DNA of 64,000 nucleotides from Niallia taxi (GTDB taxonomy: Bacteria; Bacillota; Bacilli; Bacillales; Cytobacillaceae). Under the pieces are notes generated by a model. That model saw only the letters and a list, made by a program, of their open reading frames with translations. It was not told the origin of the DNA and ran no database searches. Positions within the stretch are counted from its first letter, which is position 1. The number at the start of each line of letters is the position of its first letter. This document shows positions 17,021 through 25,474 of the stretch, piece by piece. The stretch lies in the NCBI RefSeq assembly GCF_032818155.1, contig NZ_CP102590.1, forward strand, positions 1,364,001-1,428,000, read 5' to 3'. The position numbers and the translations under genes were made by a program.

Positions 17021-17893
17021 ATGAATATCCAAAAATATAAGGCATTTGTAAAAGCTGTAGAATTTGGCAGCTTTACAAAAGCTGCCGAAGTATTGGGCTA
17101 CACGCAATCTGGAATTAGCCGTATGATTAACGACTTGGAGACGGAATGGGGAGTTTCCCTATTTGAAAGAGGAAGGACTGGTATCAATTTAACAGCGGAT
17201 GGATTAAAGTTACTGCCTCAATTAAAAAGGATTTGTAATGAGCATGAAATACTAATGACACAGATCGAAGACTTACTTAATATGGAGTCTGGTATGATTC
17301 GTATTGGAACAATTTCTAGCATAGCATCTCACTGGATTCCTAACATTATTAGAGTTTTTAAGAAGGATTACCCCAAAATTGATTTTGAAATTCTGCTTGG
17401 TGATTATACAGAAATTGAAAGTTGGGTTTTAAACGGTCGTGTTGACTTCGGTTTTTTGCGATTACCGTCAAAAGCAGAACTTGAAACAACTTTTTTAGAA
17501 CAAGATCGATTGCTCGTGGTGATTCCGCAAGATCATCCTCTTGCTAATCAGGAAAAGTTTCCAATTGAGGAATTACTGAATAACCCTTTCATGCTATTGG
17601 AAAAGGGAGCAAAAGCAGAAATTTCCGAGATTTTTGAGAAACATCATATTTCTCCACAAATCAATTTTACCACATGGGATGATTATGCCATTATGTCAAT
17701 GGTGGAAAATGGGCTAGGAATCAGTATACTACCAGAATTAATATTGAAGCGTATCCCTCATAAAATAATAGCAAAAGAGCTTGAAACTCCTGCTTTTAGA
17801 AAGATTGGTATTGCAACTAGAGAGCATAAGTCACTTTCCCGTGCGTCCAAAAAGTTTTTAGAATACTTATCATATAGAACTGTTAGTGAATAG
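17021..17893 (+). CDS. LysR family transcriptional regulator
   Basis: This protein of 290 residues has an N-terminal winged helix (SFTKAAEVLGYTQSGISRMI), a linker helix, and a periplasmic-binding-like effector domain starting at MIRIGTISSIASHW. ATG 17021 is preferred; GAAGAG lies before it, and the longer frame from 16982 would run through the inverted repeat. Its divergent position suggests control of the YbaK gene and perhaps the EamA exporter. The effector is unknown. Confidence 0.9.
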   Translation: MNIQKYKAFVKAVEFGSFTKAAEVLGYTQSGISRMINDLETEWGVSLFERGRTGINLTADGLKLLPQLKRICNEHEILMTQIEDLLNMESGMIRIGTISSIASHWIPNIIRVFKKDYPKIDFEILLGDYTEIESWVLNGRVDFGFLRLPSKAELETTFLEQDRLLVVIPQDHPLANQEKFPIEELLNNPFMLLEKGAKAEISEIFEKHHISPQINFTTWDDYAIMSMVENGLGISILPELILKRIPHKIIAKELETPAFRKIGIATREHKSLSRASKKFLEYLSYRTVSE

Positions 17894-17954
17894 GTGTGAT
17901 GGATACAAACGTAAAATACACTTCACATTCTTAATTGTATTTAAATTAGAGAAG

Positions 17955-18015
17955 GTTGTTCCAGTAATGGATTAATGCTTTTTTTGAGGCACTAACGTGG
18001 CAGTTTACTTTAATA
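17955..18015 (+). repeat. Modular intergenic repeat, copy 11 (short form)
   Basis: It uses the other hairpin (TTCCAGTAATGGATTAATGC before a T7 run), then GCACTAACGTGGCAGTTTAC. There is no CATTCC block. Confidence 0.7.
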
Positions 18016-18110
18016 AATATAATAAATAAAGCTAAAGCAATTTATTAAAAAATCAAAAATCAGATTAATCAAATGTTACACGAAATTATGTTCCGTTCTG
18101 ACAAGATAAC

Positions 18111-18146
18111 ATATAATCCCCACTAGCATGCTAGTGGGGATTATAT
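18111..18146. terminator. Perfect 36-bp palindrome between convergent LysR genes
   Basis: ATATAATCCCCACTAGCA and its exact complement form a stem with almost no loop. It lies where two convergent transcripts end. No T run follows, so as a terminator it is unusual. Confidence 0.55.
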
Positions 18147-18163
18147 AAGTCAAATTAATAAGA

Positions 18164-19054
18164 TCAAGTATCATCGTGATTAAAAACTACCTCTAACAAG
18201 TTATGTGCAGGTTGTAAGAGAGTATCATTTTTTCTTGTACATAAAGAGATCGGGTTTTTTAATTTAATACCATCAATATTTACTTTTGCTAATTCTCCAC
18301 GTTCTATATACTCCTTTACTTCAAGAGAGGAAACAAATGTTACTCCGTACCCTTCAATCACCGTTCTAATGGTTTCATTTAATCCATTAATCTGTACTCC
18401 AACGATTGGTTCCTGTATATTGTTCATTTTACATAGCGACACTAACTGTTCTCTTGAAAAGCTTCCTTCTTCTCGAAACACAAAAGGCTCTTTTACAATC
18501 TCAGCTAATGTAATATTTTTGGATGCAAACTTATGATCTTTATGTACTACGAACAACATATCATCTTCAAATAACTCTATACTACTAATGAGTAGATTAA
18601 ACTCTTTTCTTCCACCAATAAAAGCAACTTCTGCTTCATAATTGATTAGTTGCTCTATTGCTCTTTGTGAATTAGTTGTCGTTAATCCCACTTCAACATC
18701 AGGGTATTTTTGTTTATAACGGCCAATCCACTTTGGCAATACAAAATTTGCGGGAAGATAAGTTGCTACAATACGTAGCTTTCCAACAGAACCATTTTTA
18801 TAATGATTAATAAAATCTTCCACTTCTTCTTCAAGAGAAAACAATCTTTTTGCTTGCTTAGAAAGATGACGGCCAGCCTCAGTTAATAAGATACCTCTCC
18901 CTTTGGGAGCTAATAACAATAACCCGATCTCTTGTTCTAGTTTTTTTATTTGAGCTGTTACAGCAGGCTGACTTATATTTAGTTCTTCAGCCGCACGGGT
19001 AACATTTCCTTTTTCGGCAACCATATGGAATAGTCGCAATGCATGAAGATTCAT
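18164..19054 (-). CDS. LysR family transcriptional regulator
   Basis: This protein of 296 residues has an N-terminal helix-turn-helix (GNVTRAAEELNISQPAVTAQ) and an effector domain beginning GKLRIVATYLPANFVLP. That arrangement and sequence style resemble CysL/CbbR-like regulators. It is divergent from a threonine-synthase-like gene, with a typical LysR box (ATTCATA-N9-TATGAAT) close to its own start. Autoregulation and control of the neighbouring gene are therefore likely. The effector is not known. Confidence 0.9.
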   Translation of the reverse strand: MNLHALRLFHMVAEKGNVTRAAEELNISQPAVTAQIKKLEQEIGLLLLAPKGRGILLTEAGRHLSKQAKRLFSLEEEVEDFINHYKNGSVGKLRIVATYLPANFVLPKWIGRYKQKYPDVEVGLTTTNSQRAIEQLINYEAEVAFIGGRKEFNLLISSIELFEDDMLFVVHKDHKFASKNITLAEIVKEPFVFREEGSFSREQLVSLCKMNNIQEPIVGVQINGLNETIRTVIEGYGVTFVSSLEVKEYIERGELAKVNIDGIKLKNPISLCTRKNDTLLQPAHNLLEVVFNHDDT

Positions 19055-19068
19055 TATTTCATCACTCC

Positions 19069-19091
19069 ATTCATAAATTTAACCTATGAAT
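19069..19091. promoter_or_regulatory. LysR-type binding box
   Basis: ATTCATA and TATGAAT form a 7-bp inverted repeat with 9 bases between, lying in the gap between lysR and the divergent thrC-like gene. Confidence 0.55.
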
Positions 19092-19209
19092 ACCAAAAAA
19101 ATATATATTAGATTTATTAGAAAGTTTTCTCTATTCTAAAATTGTAAAAGATAATTATCAAGAAATTTATTTGTAGAGAGGTGAGAGGGCATCAAGAGCC
19201 CTGAAAATA

Positions 19210-20475
19210 ATGAGAATAGTGTGTACTGATTGTGGTGAAAAATTATTATCCGGTATTTTTAAATATAATTGTAAGTGTGGTGGATTATTTGATGTAGTAC
19301 ACGATTTTAATAAATATGATACCGAATTATTGAAAAGGTTGTTTACGGAACGGCTTTCAGAACGGATGACTCCTTATGCGAGTGGAGTGTGGAGATACAA
19401 AGAACTAATTGCCCCTGAATTACCAAATGACTGTATCGTTACAAAATATGAAGGGAATACAGGACTCTACTCTTCTGAATTATTACAAAAGTATACCGGG
19501 GTAAGAAAATTATATGTAAAAGCACAAAGTGAGAACCCTAGTGGTTCATTTAAAGATAATGGAATGACTGTAGCTGTTTCTCATGGGAAATCATTAGGAT
19601 ATAAGAAGTTCACATGTACCTCAACAGGAAATACCTCATCTTCATTGGCTATGTATGCTTCCATTACTGGTGCAGATTCCTATGTATTTGTTCCTAATAA
19701 AGACGTTTCCTTAAATAAAGTACTACAGACCCTGGCATATGGCGCAAAAGTATTTAGCGTGGAAGGAAATTATGATGATGGGATTCAGTTTTTAGAGAAG
19801 TATAGTAGTGATCTGGGTCTATATATTTGTAACTCTGTTAATCCATTCCGAATTGAAGGACAAAAAAGTATTATTTATGAAGTAGCTCAATATTTAAACT
19901 GGAAGTTACCAGAATGGATTATCGTACCCGGAGGTGCTTTAAGTAACGCAACAGCATTAGGTAAAGGATTGCAGGATTTGTTTACGCTTGGATTTATAGA
20001 TAAAATGCCGAAAGTGGCAGTTGTTCAGGCGGAGGGAGCAAGTCCATTTCATAAGATGTTCGTTCAAAAAAAACATGAACTTACCCCTGAGCGTTTCCCA
20101 TACACTCGTGCTTCTGCCTTAAATATTGGTAACCCACCGAGTTGGAAAAAAGCTCTAAAAACGTTAACACAAACAAAAGGAGTTTCCATTTCGGTAACAG
20201 ATGAAGAAATTCTTGACTCAAAAGCTGTAATTGACAAATGTGGCATTGGGTGTGAACCAGCGTCAGCAGCAACTATTGCAGGACTTCGTAATTTAATTTC
20301 ACAGAAAGTGATAGATAAAGACGAATCGGTACTATGTATCTTAACGGGGAATATTCTAAAGGATACAGAGGTCTTGAATTATTATCATTCCAGTGAAAGT
20401 GCTACTTCAACTTTTAAAAATACGTTACAGGATGTTGTTTTATCCTATAATAATATTAAAGATTTTGTTGTATAG
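19210..20475 (+). CDS. Threonine-synthase-like PLP enzyme
   Basis: This protein of 421 residues of the PLP fold-type II family opens with a four-cysteine zinc ribbon (CTDCGEK and YNCKCGG). The PLP lysine lies in NPSGSFKDNG. The phosphate-binding and glycine motifs are STGNTSSSLA and GGALSNATALG. Threonine synthases convert phosphohomoserine to threonine. No hom or thrB gene is nearby and a dedicated LysR gene is divergent, so a related reaction is possible. The start ATG 19210 lies 25 bases from the AGAGGTGA ribosome binding site, with a GGGC/GCCC hairpin between. Confidence 0.82.
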   Translation: MRIVCTDCGEKLLSGIFKYNCKCGGLFDVVHDFNKYDTELLKRLFTERLSERMTPYASGVWRYKELIAPELPNDCIVTKYEGNTGLYSSELLQKYTGVRKLYVKAQSENPSGSFKDNGMTVAVSHGKSLGYKKFTCTSTGNTSSSLAMYASITGADSYVFVPNKDVSLNKVLQTLAYGAKVFSVEGNYDDGIQFLEKYSSDLGLYICNSVNPFRIEGQKSIIYEVAQYLNWKLPEWIIVPGGALSNATALGKGLQDLFTLGFIDKMPKVAVVQAEGASPFHKMFVQKKHELTPERFPYTRASALNIGNPPSWKKALKTLTQTKGVSISVTDEEILDSKAVIDKCGIGCEPASAATIAGLRNLISQKVIDKDESVLCILTGNILKDTEVLNYYHSSESATSTFKNTLQDVVLSYNNIKDFVV

Positions 20476-20497
20476 TGTATTCATAAATAATTGAAAG

Positions 20498-20540
20498 ACC
20501 TTTTCTTATTAAATAATCGGAGCAGGTTAGTGCAAGCAAG
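20498..20540 (+). repeat. Modular intergenic repeat, copy 12 (collapsed form)
   Basis: CCTTTTCTTATTAAATAATC is followed directly by GGAGCAGGTTAGTGCAAG. Only the arms and part of the hairpin remain. Confidence 0.55.
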
Positions 20541-20715
20541 AAGGATAAGCTATTTATGGTAAAATACAGGTAAAGAAGCTTAACTTTTGTTCATAAACGG
20601 GACATCTAGCGGAATAAATTTATCTATTTAAAACATTACAGGTAAGGCATCGGATTGTAAATAATGGGTTTTGAATAAATTCCAAAATGTGATTTTATTA
20701 ATTCGGAGGGATTAG

Positions 20716-21465
20716 ATGAATTTAAAATTCGATCAATACAACGTCGTTATTAAACTCTGTATGAGTGGGATGACCATGGAAGATGGCGGAAATGATGAAG
20801 GTGCAACCACAATGTTTCATCAAGCATGGCAGGAAGCAAAAGACGACTATGAAAGGTTTATTGCAGCTTATCATTTGGCTCGTATACAAAAGAGTATTAC
20901 AGATAAATTGAAATGGATGGAAACCTCTTTACAGTGTGCACTAAATATAAATGATGATAATGTTAAGAGTGCATACTCAACGTTATATTTAAACATTGCC
21001 AAATGCTATGAGGAGTTATGTGATTCTGATCATGCAATAAGAAATTATGAATTATCCAACTCATATAACGGTGCACCTACTGATGAAGGACCATTTTATC
21101 ATGGGACAAAGGCTGATTTACAGGTTGGTGATTTGCTGACAGCGGGTGGAAATTCAAATTACAAACCTGGGCTTAAAATGAACCACATATATTTCACTGC
21201 TAATGCCAATGGTGCAGGACTTGCAGCAGCATTAGCAAAAGGAGAAGGAAGAGAACGCGTTTATAAAATAGAACCAACAGGTGAATTTGAAAACGACCCA
21301 AATGTTACTGACAAAAAGTTCCCGGGTAACTTAACACGATCTTATCGTTCTCAAGAACCTTTAAGAATTATTAGTGAAGAAACTGAGTGGGCGAAAATGA
21401 CACCTACGGAGCGAAGTGAATGGCGCAAAAATTTAGCCAAAAACAAGGGCGAAATTATTAACTGA
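20716..21465 (+). CDS. arr: Rifampin ADP-ribosyltransferase (Arr) with N-terminal TPR-like domain
   Basis: The C-terminal 130 residues are a full Arr domain: FYHGTKADLQVGDLLTAG, HIYFTANANGAGLAAALA, then EPTGEFENDPNVTDKKFPGN and SYRSQEPLRI. Arr transfers ADP-ribose from NAD+ to rifamycins and inactivates them. The first 120 residues are helical and TPR-like (LYLNIAKCYEELCDSDHAIRN), so the protein is nearly twice the usual Arr length of about 140 residues. A lysine-rich tail of 20 residues follows the Arr domain. GGAGGG precedes ATG 20716. The TPR part may bind a partner; that is inference. Confidence 0.85.
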   Translation: MNLKFDQYNVVIKLCMSGMTMEDGGNDEGATTMFHQAWQEAKDDYERFIAAYHLARIQKSITDKLKWMETSLQCALNINDDNVKSAYSTLYLNIAKCYEELCDSDHAIRNYELSNSYNGAPTDEGPFYHGTKADLQVGDLLTAGGNSNYKPGLKMNHIYFTANANGAGLAAALAKGEGRERVYKIEPTGEFENDPNVTDKKFPGNLTRSYRSQEPLRIISEETEWAKMTPTERSEWRKNLAKNKGEIIN

Positions 21466-21507
21466 ACATATTTCAAATGAAGTGAAATAGTTATTTTTTT
21501 CAATTAC

Positions 21508-21600
21508 CAATATTCAGCAATCGGGTGCTTATGTTTTAGAAAAGCTGCCAAACCAGGCAGCTTTTCTTATTCCATAAAAGGGGCAGGTAAGCACGAGTGA
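21508..21600 (+). repeat. Modular intergenic repeat, copy 13, with embedded terminator
   Basis: It has the 5' arm (TTCAGCAATCGGGTGC), then a strong terminator AAAGCTGCCAAACCAGGCAG followed by CTTTTCTT (21541-21568), then AAAAGGGGCAGGTAAGC. The hairpin sequence is unlike other copies, but it lies at the same place in the unit. Confidence 0.65.
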
Positions 21601-21617
21601 AAAGAGAAAATAGAGAA

Positions 21618-21643
21618 AAGATCTGTGTTTAACCACAGATCTT
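21618..21643. terminator. Terminator hairpin of the hydrolase gene
   Basis: AAGATCTGTG pairs with CACAGATCTT. On the minus strand it lies at the very end of the hydrolase gene. Confidence 0.6.
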
Positions 21644-22268
21644 AAAACTTGACTACATTATTCATTATAATGCTTATTGCCTCAATAGACTTAAGTACAT
21701 CGTTATCAAATTCTAAATTATGATTAGTACCTTCTATTAAAATTGGTTCGATATTTTTATTTGTTTTAATATCATTAAACTTGCTGCTATCGTAGGTTGG
21801 ATCAATTCCTCCAACAATGCAAAGCCCCTTACTCTTTAAAGTTAATAAAGCATTATAAACATCATTTCTTTTAATCAATGGAGTCAACCAAATAGATTTA
21901 GCATTACTAAACTCAGGTTTTGTTATGAAATAAGATAAAGCTATTGTACCCATGGATTTAGCAATAAAAACAAAATTACTATATGTATTATCTGTTAGAG
22001 CTTTTTTTAGTACAGATTCTACATCTGAATAAAAATCTTCCTCGCTAAGATTTGCTATAATTTCTCGAGGGTAATTATAATTTACTTGCAGTATATCGTA
22101 TCCTTTTTTGAAATAAATACCACAACTGTAATGAAGTAATGGAGCTTGAGCAGTATAGCCCACACCAGGAAATATAATGGCTAATGAATTTGGTTGTTCT
22201 TCGTGTTTGAAAATAGTAAATGCAACCTTTTTATTAGGAGAGGTTGCAAAATCATTAATTATTTTCAT
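21642..22268 (-). CDS. Alpha/beta hydrolase family protein
   Basis: This protein of 208 residues has the alpha/beta hydrolase order: an oxyanion-region strand (LAIIFPGVGYTAQ), a nucleophile elbow (IAKSMGTIAL, Ser), an acid (VGGIDPTYD, Asp) and a late His (EGTNHNLEF). It is a small cytoplasmic esterase or peptidase-like enzyme with unknown substrate. ATG 22268 is chosen over GTG 22277 because GGGGTG sits seven bases before it. It stands alone on the minus strand. Confidence 0.75.
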   Translation of the reverse strand: MKIINDFATSPNKKVAFTIFKHEEQPNSLAIIFPGVGYTAQAPLLHYSCGIYFKKGYDILQVNYNYPREIIANLSEEDFYSDVESVLKKALTDNTYSNFVFIAKSMGTIALSYFITKPEFSNAKSIWLTPLIKRNDVYNALLTLKSKGLCIVGGIDPTYDSSKFNDIKTNKNIEPILIEGTNHNLEFDNDVLKSIEAISIIMNNVVKF

Positions 22269-22399
22269 TTTTTTCACCCCTATGATAGGTATTCAATAAA
22301 TTCAAAAATTATCCTTTTTATTTCCAAATTAAACTTTAAATTTAGCTATTGTGAAATAAACGGATTGAAATCCGGTAATTTAAAGGAACTGCAAATAGG

Positions 22400-22490
22400 A
22401 GTTTGTGAAAGAATACACTTAAACTAACGGGGGCTTTTCTTAAATATAAGGGAAGCATTTTGTTATGTCACAATCTTGGCAGTTTAGAGA
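22400..22490 (+). repeat. Modular intergenic repeat, copy 14
   Basis: It shows the full 5' arm (GTTTGTGAAAGAATACACTT, then AAACTAACGGGGGC), then CTTAAATATAAGGGAAGC and TCTTGGCAGTTTAGAG. No CATTCC block is present. Confidence 0.8.
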
Positions 22491-22508
22491 AATAAGTATA
22501 TTATGATT

Positions 22509-22537
22509 TTTACAATTTTTTCTTCACGTTTTATAAT
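22509..22537 (+). promoter_or_regulatory. Promoter of the leader-methyltransferase unit
   Basis: TTTACA at 22509-22514 and TATAAT at 22532-22537 are separated by 17 bases. They lie just downstream of a repeat copy. Confidence 0.7.
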
Positions 22538-22567
22538 GGAAGTATTCTTTCAAATGAGGTGAGTGGA

Positions 22568-22597
22568 ATGTCTTTCCGACATGTTCGAAGTAATTAG
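22568..22597 (+). CDS. Leader peptide (9 residues) of an attenuator
   Basis: ATG 22568 is placed five bases after GAGGTGA and encodes MSFRHVRSN before TAG. It lies about 25 bases into the predicted transcript. It is followed by two hairpins, the second with a T run. This is the layout of ribosome-controlled attenuators found before antibiotic-resistance genes. I infer it from position and signals only. Confidence 0.55.
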   Translation: MSFRHVRSN

Positions 22598-22604
22598 TTT
22601 TCGG

Positions 22605-22652
22605 GCTGGAAAAAACGCGTACCAGCTAAAAAGGGAGAAGTATGCCCTTTTT
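22605..22652 (+). terminator. Attenuator: hairpin pair before the methyltransferase gene
   Basis: GCTGG (22605-22609) pairs with CCAGC (22622-22626). Next AAAAAGGG (22628-22635) pairs with CCCTTTTT (22645-22652), forming a rho-independent terminator 90 bp before the start codon. GGGC at 22603 could pair instead with the terminator's GCCC. Confidence 0.65.
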
Positions 22653-22743
22653 CAGAACTAAAACTTTGAATATTATTAGTCAGTCATTCCAATTGTTAGT
22701 CGAGTCACTGTTTGGCTTTTAAATTTGAAAGGTAGGTTCAAAA

Positions 22744-23484
22744 ATGGATGAGTTAGAATTTTATGATAAGGTTGGAAAGTTAAACGGCTGGGATTTTAGT
22801 AAATTAAAAGTTACAACTGAAGGGATTAAGTGGGATTTTTACGAAGAAGTAACGAAGAGAGGTAAAAGTTCGGATATTCTTTTGGACGTTGGAACTGGTG
22901 GAGGAGAAAATTTATTAAGAATTGCTTCTTCATTGCTTTTTCTGGTTGGAATTGATTTCTCAAGAGGAATGATTGAAACTGCTCAATCTAATTATAAACA
23001 GTCAAAAGTGTCAAACGTTCGATTTTTCCAAATGTCTTCTGATAATTTACAATTTCCAACTGGTTTTTTTGATCTCATCTCAAACTGCCACGCACCGTTT
23101 GCTTCAATGGAAATAGCCAGGGTTATAAAAAATGAGGGCCTTTTTTTAACACAACAGGTAAGTGAAGCTGACAAATTAAATTTAAAGGAAGCTTTTGAGC
23201 GGGGTCAAGGTTTTGGAGAAGCTGATGGAGCATTAAAAGAAAGATATATAAAGGAACTCAAGTCAGCAGGTTTTACTGAAGTTCAATCTTTTGAATACGA
23301 CGCTAATGAATACTATCAAAGAGCAGAGGATCTAATTTTCTTACTTAAACATACACCTATTATTCCTGATTTTGGTCAGGGAGAGAAAGACTTGGATATT
23401 CTGGGTAGTTTCATTGAAAACAATAGAACCGAAAAAGGAATCCACACAAATTCCAAAAGGTTTTTGATAATAGCAAAAAAATAA
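22744..23484 (+). CDS. Class I SAM-dependent methyltransferase
   Basis: This protein of 246 residues has the SAM-binding motif I LLDVGTGGGENLLRIA, a motif II acidic end (VGIDFSRGM), and a motif IV-like DLISNCHAPF where many relatives have a hydrophobic catalytic patch. The final strand FLIIAKK is typical of the fold. GAAAGGTAGG precedes ATG 22744. A leader peptide and an attenuator lie in its 5' leader, suggesting induction by a translation-affecting compound and hence a possible resistance role. No direct sequence evidence names the substrate (rRNA, small molecule or protein). A terminator follows. Confidence 0.85.
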   Translation: MDELEFYDKVGKLNGWDFSKLKVTTEGIKWDFYEEVTKRGKSSDILLDVGTGGGENLLRIASSLLFLVGIDFSRGMIETAQSNYKQSKVSNVRFFQMSSDNLQFPTGFFDLISNCHAPFASMEIARVIKNEGLFLTQQVSEADKLNLKEAFERGQGFGEADGALKERYIKELKSAGFTEVQSFEYDANEYYQRAEDLIFLLKHTPIIPDFGQGEKDLDILGSFIENNRTEKGIHTNSKRFLIIAKK

Positions 23485-23502
23485 ATGACAATAGAAAAGT
23501 TA

Positions 23503-23534
23503 AATAATAAGGTCGTCTTTTGACGACTTTATTT
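23503..23534 (+). terminator. Terminator after methyltransferase
   Basis: AATAAGGTCGTC pairs with GACGACTTTATT, with T-rich sequence at the end. Confidence 0.75.
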
Positions 23535-23580
23535 CATTAAGAGTAGTCTTGACTTCATATTCTATAAATTACGAATATTT

Positions 23581-23625
23581 TTGTGAATTGATTCACTTAA
23601 ACAGACGGGGGCTTTCTTCTATATG
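23581..23625 (+). repeat. Modular intergenic repeat, copy 15 (5' arm only)
   Basis: TTGTGAATTGATTCACTTAA is followed by ACAGACGGGGGCTTTCTTC. It lies 40 bp before the integrase remnant. Confidence 0.65.
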
Positions 23626-23663
23626 TTTACTAGTAAATACTGATTAATAAAAAGATAGGAAAT

Positions 23664-24485
23664 ATGAATATGATTTTATCTGAAGCCTGGCAATTATATA
23701 AAGCAGATAAACAGATTCAAGGATACTCTTCCCAGACATTGAAAGCTTATAAGATTCAATCTGCCTTGTTCATAAAGCACCTAGGTAATGTTGAGATAGA
23801 AGAAATTACAACGGAAACTATCAAACTGTATCTTGGTGAAGTTGCGAGTGATTTAAAGGCATCTAGTTTTATGTCATCGCATTCGTTTTATTAAGTCGAA
23901 ATATATTACTTTTAATCCAAGTACGGCAATAAAAGAACCTAAATTAGAGAGTAAAATTCCAAAGTTTTTGACGGAGGAAGAAATAGAGCTATTAAGAGAA
24001 GCATGCCTCAGTCCCTTTGAAAAAGCATTATTTGAATTTATGTATTCTACCGGTTGCAGAATAGGAGAAATGGTTAACTTAGATCGAAGTTCTATCAACT
24101 TCTCCGAGCAATCCGTTATTGTATTTGGTAAAGGGAAAAAGGAAAGAGAAGTTTATTTTAATACTCGATGTAGTATTTACTAAAAAGATATATAGAAAAC
24201 CGAACAGATAGTGAAAAAGCTCTATTTGTAACGGTCCGAGCTCCACATCGAATGAGCATTGCACAGATGAGATATGTCATTAAGCAGATATCCAGAAGAG
24301 CTAATATTAATAAGTGTATCCATCCACATCAGTTAAGACACAGTTACGCAACCAATTTAATTAATAATGGAGCACCATTAGAAGTTATTCAAAATTTAAT
24401 GGGCCATGAAAAAAGTGAAACTACTAGGATATATGCTTATATAAGTGGTCAATTAAGACGTGAACTTTATAATAAGTATTTCTAA
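23664..24485 (+). pseudogene. Tyrosine recombinase (XerC/D-like integrase), frameshifted twice
   Basis: Three frames together encode about 270 residues of a tyrosine recombinase. The N-terminal core-binding domain (QGYSSQTLKAYKIQSALFIK) stops at about 23894. The middle part carries the first catalytic Arg (YSTGCRIGEM) and ends near 24183. The last part carries HQLRHSYATNL, the second His (NLMGHEKSE) and the Tyr nucleophile (TRIYAYIS). All catalytic residues remain, but frameshifts near 23870 and 24165 break the protein. It lies in the middle of the repeat array and is the only recombinase of this type seen in the window. Confidence 0.85.
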
Positions 24486-24517
24486 AAGAACTGTAGGGAA
24501 TTTACAGTTCTTTTTTG
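24485..24517 (+). terminator. Terminator after integrase
   Basis: AAAGAACTGTA pairs with TACAGTTCTTT, followed by TTT. Confidence 0.8.
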
Positions 24518-24688
24518 TGTAGCCTCATCCTTTGTTAGAAAGGGGACAGTTTTTTGGAATAAGAAGGATGTAAAGGTATTAGCTTTGATATTGTATATTT
24601 CAATCTCAGTTCCGTTGAATAGATGGAACTTTTTACCTTTGTACACGTATAAATTTTTGTGTGAAAATTATTAGAAGGAGTGAGATAA

Positions 24689-24952
24689 ATGTACAACTTA
24701 GGAATTGAGATTAAAAAAACAGATATAGAACTACTTATTAAGTGGCAGCTAACTGAGGTGGCAATTCTTAATGAGGATATACTGGAAGTTGTTGAAGATG
24801 AAACTTATGCAGGAGAAGATACTAATGCTATAAGAATAGGGACACCATATGGGACAACTGATCGTATTTACATAAAAACAAAGAAACGAAATTATATACT
24901 TTATACTACTAATAAAATTGCTCTACTTAAGAAAATTAATGGATTAATATGA
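24689..24952 (+). CDS. SunI/YnzG-like bacteriocin immunity protein
   Basis: This protein of 87 residues resembles the PH-like domain of SunI, the sublancin immunity protein: LGIEIKKTDIELLIKWQL at the start, then DAIRIGTPYGTTDRI-like sequence (NAIRIGTPYGTTDRIYIKT) and YILYTTN near the end. SunI sits at the membrane and protects the producer from its own peptide. AAGGAGTGAG precedes ATG 24689. It overlaps the next gene by four bases (ATGA), so the two are translated together. No bacteriocin gene is visible nearby, so it may give orphan immunity. Confidence 0.7.
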   Translation: MYNLGIEIKKTDIELLIKWQLTEVAILNEDILEVVEDETYAGEDTNAIRIGTPYGTTDRIYIKTKKRNYILYTTNKIALLKKINGLI

Positions 24953-25389
24953 ATAAGAAGAAAGTAATAACTAATACATTCATAACGGTTATAGCTGGTT
25001 TACTAGCACTTTTATTTTATAGTTTCCATATTAATGATAAAAATTTCTCTAATAAAATTAACATAGAAGATAGTGAAATTAATTCAATTGAAGTGACAAA
25101 AATAAGTCGTAATAGTGGTGAAAGACCAGTTATAAATGTTACTAATCAAAAAGAGATAAAAGCAATAAAGGATGTTCTTAGAGACTCAAAATGGGTTAAA
25201 GAGTCCAAGAGCTTTAAATCAGAAGATTTTTATAGTGTCATTATAAAAAAGGATAATTATACTTTGGGAGAAGTGTTTATCATTGGCAATCAGTCCTTTT
25301 TATTATCTAATAATAAGGACCTGAATAGTTATTCAGATAATTATATTTTTAAGGATAATTCATTAGTGATAGAAAACTTATTTAAGTAA
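24949..25389 (+). CDS. Membrane-anchored extracytoplasmic protein, unknown
   Basis: This protein of 146 residues has a basic start (MNKKK) and one N-terminal membrane helix (TFITVIAGLLALLFYSF) that would anchor it, followed by a hydrophilic outer domain. The outer domain has alternating strands (GEVFIIGNQSFLLSN) and no cysteine. The start codon overlaps the SunI-like stop as ATGA. I do not recognise the fold. The coupling suggests a shared role in envelope protection. Confidence 0.65.
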   Translation: MNKKKVITNTFITVIAGLLALLFYSFHINDKNFSNKINIEDSEINSIEVTKISRNSGERPVINVTNQKEIKAIKDVLRDSKWVKESKSFKSEDFYSVIIKKDNYTLGEVFIIGNQSFLLSNNKDLNSYSDNYIFKDNSLVIENLFK

Positions 25390-25474
25390 GTAATATTTAA
25401 GGTTACTCTACGATTTCAAATTTTTCAAACAGGGCAATACTACCAGTGAAAATCCCCATCTTAATAGAAATGGT

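Noticed and set aside
22551..22652. Known metabolite riboswitch before the methyltransferase
   Set aside because: The leader is short, contains a peptide frame with a ribosome site and two simple hairpins, and shows no conserved riboswitch core that I recognise.
23088..23098. CTGCCACG on the plus strand as a reverse copy of the modular repeat
   Set aside because: It lies inside the methyltransferase coding region and none of the other repeat modules are near; chance match.
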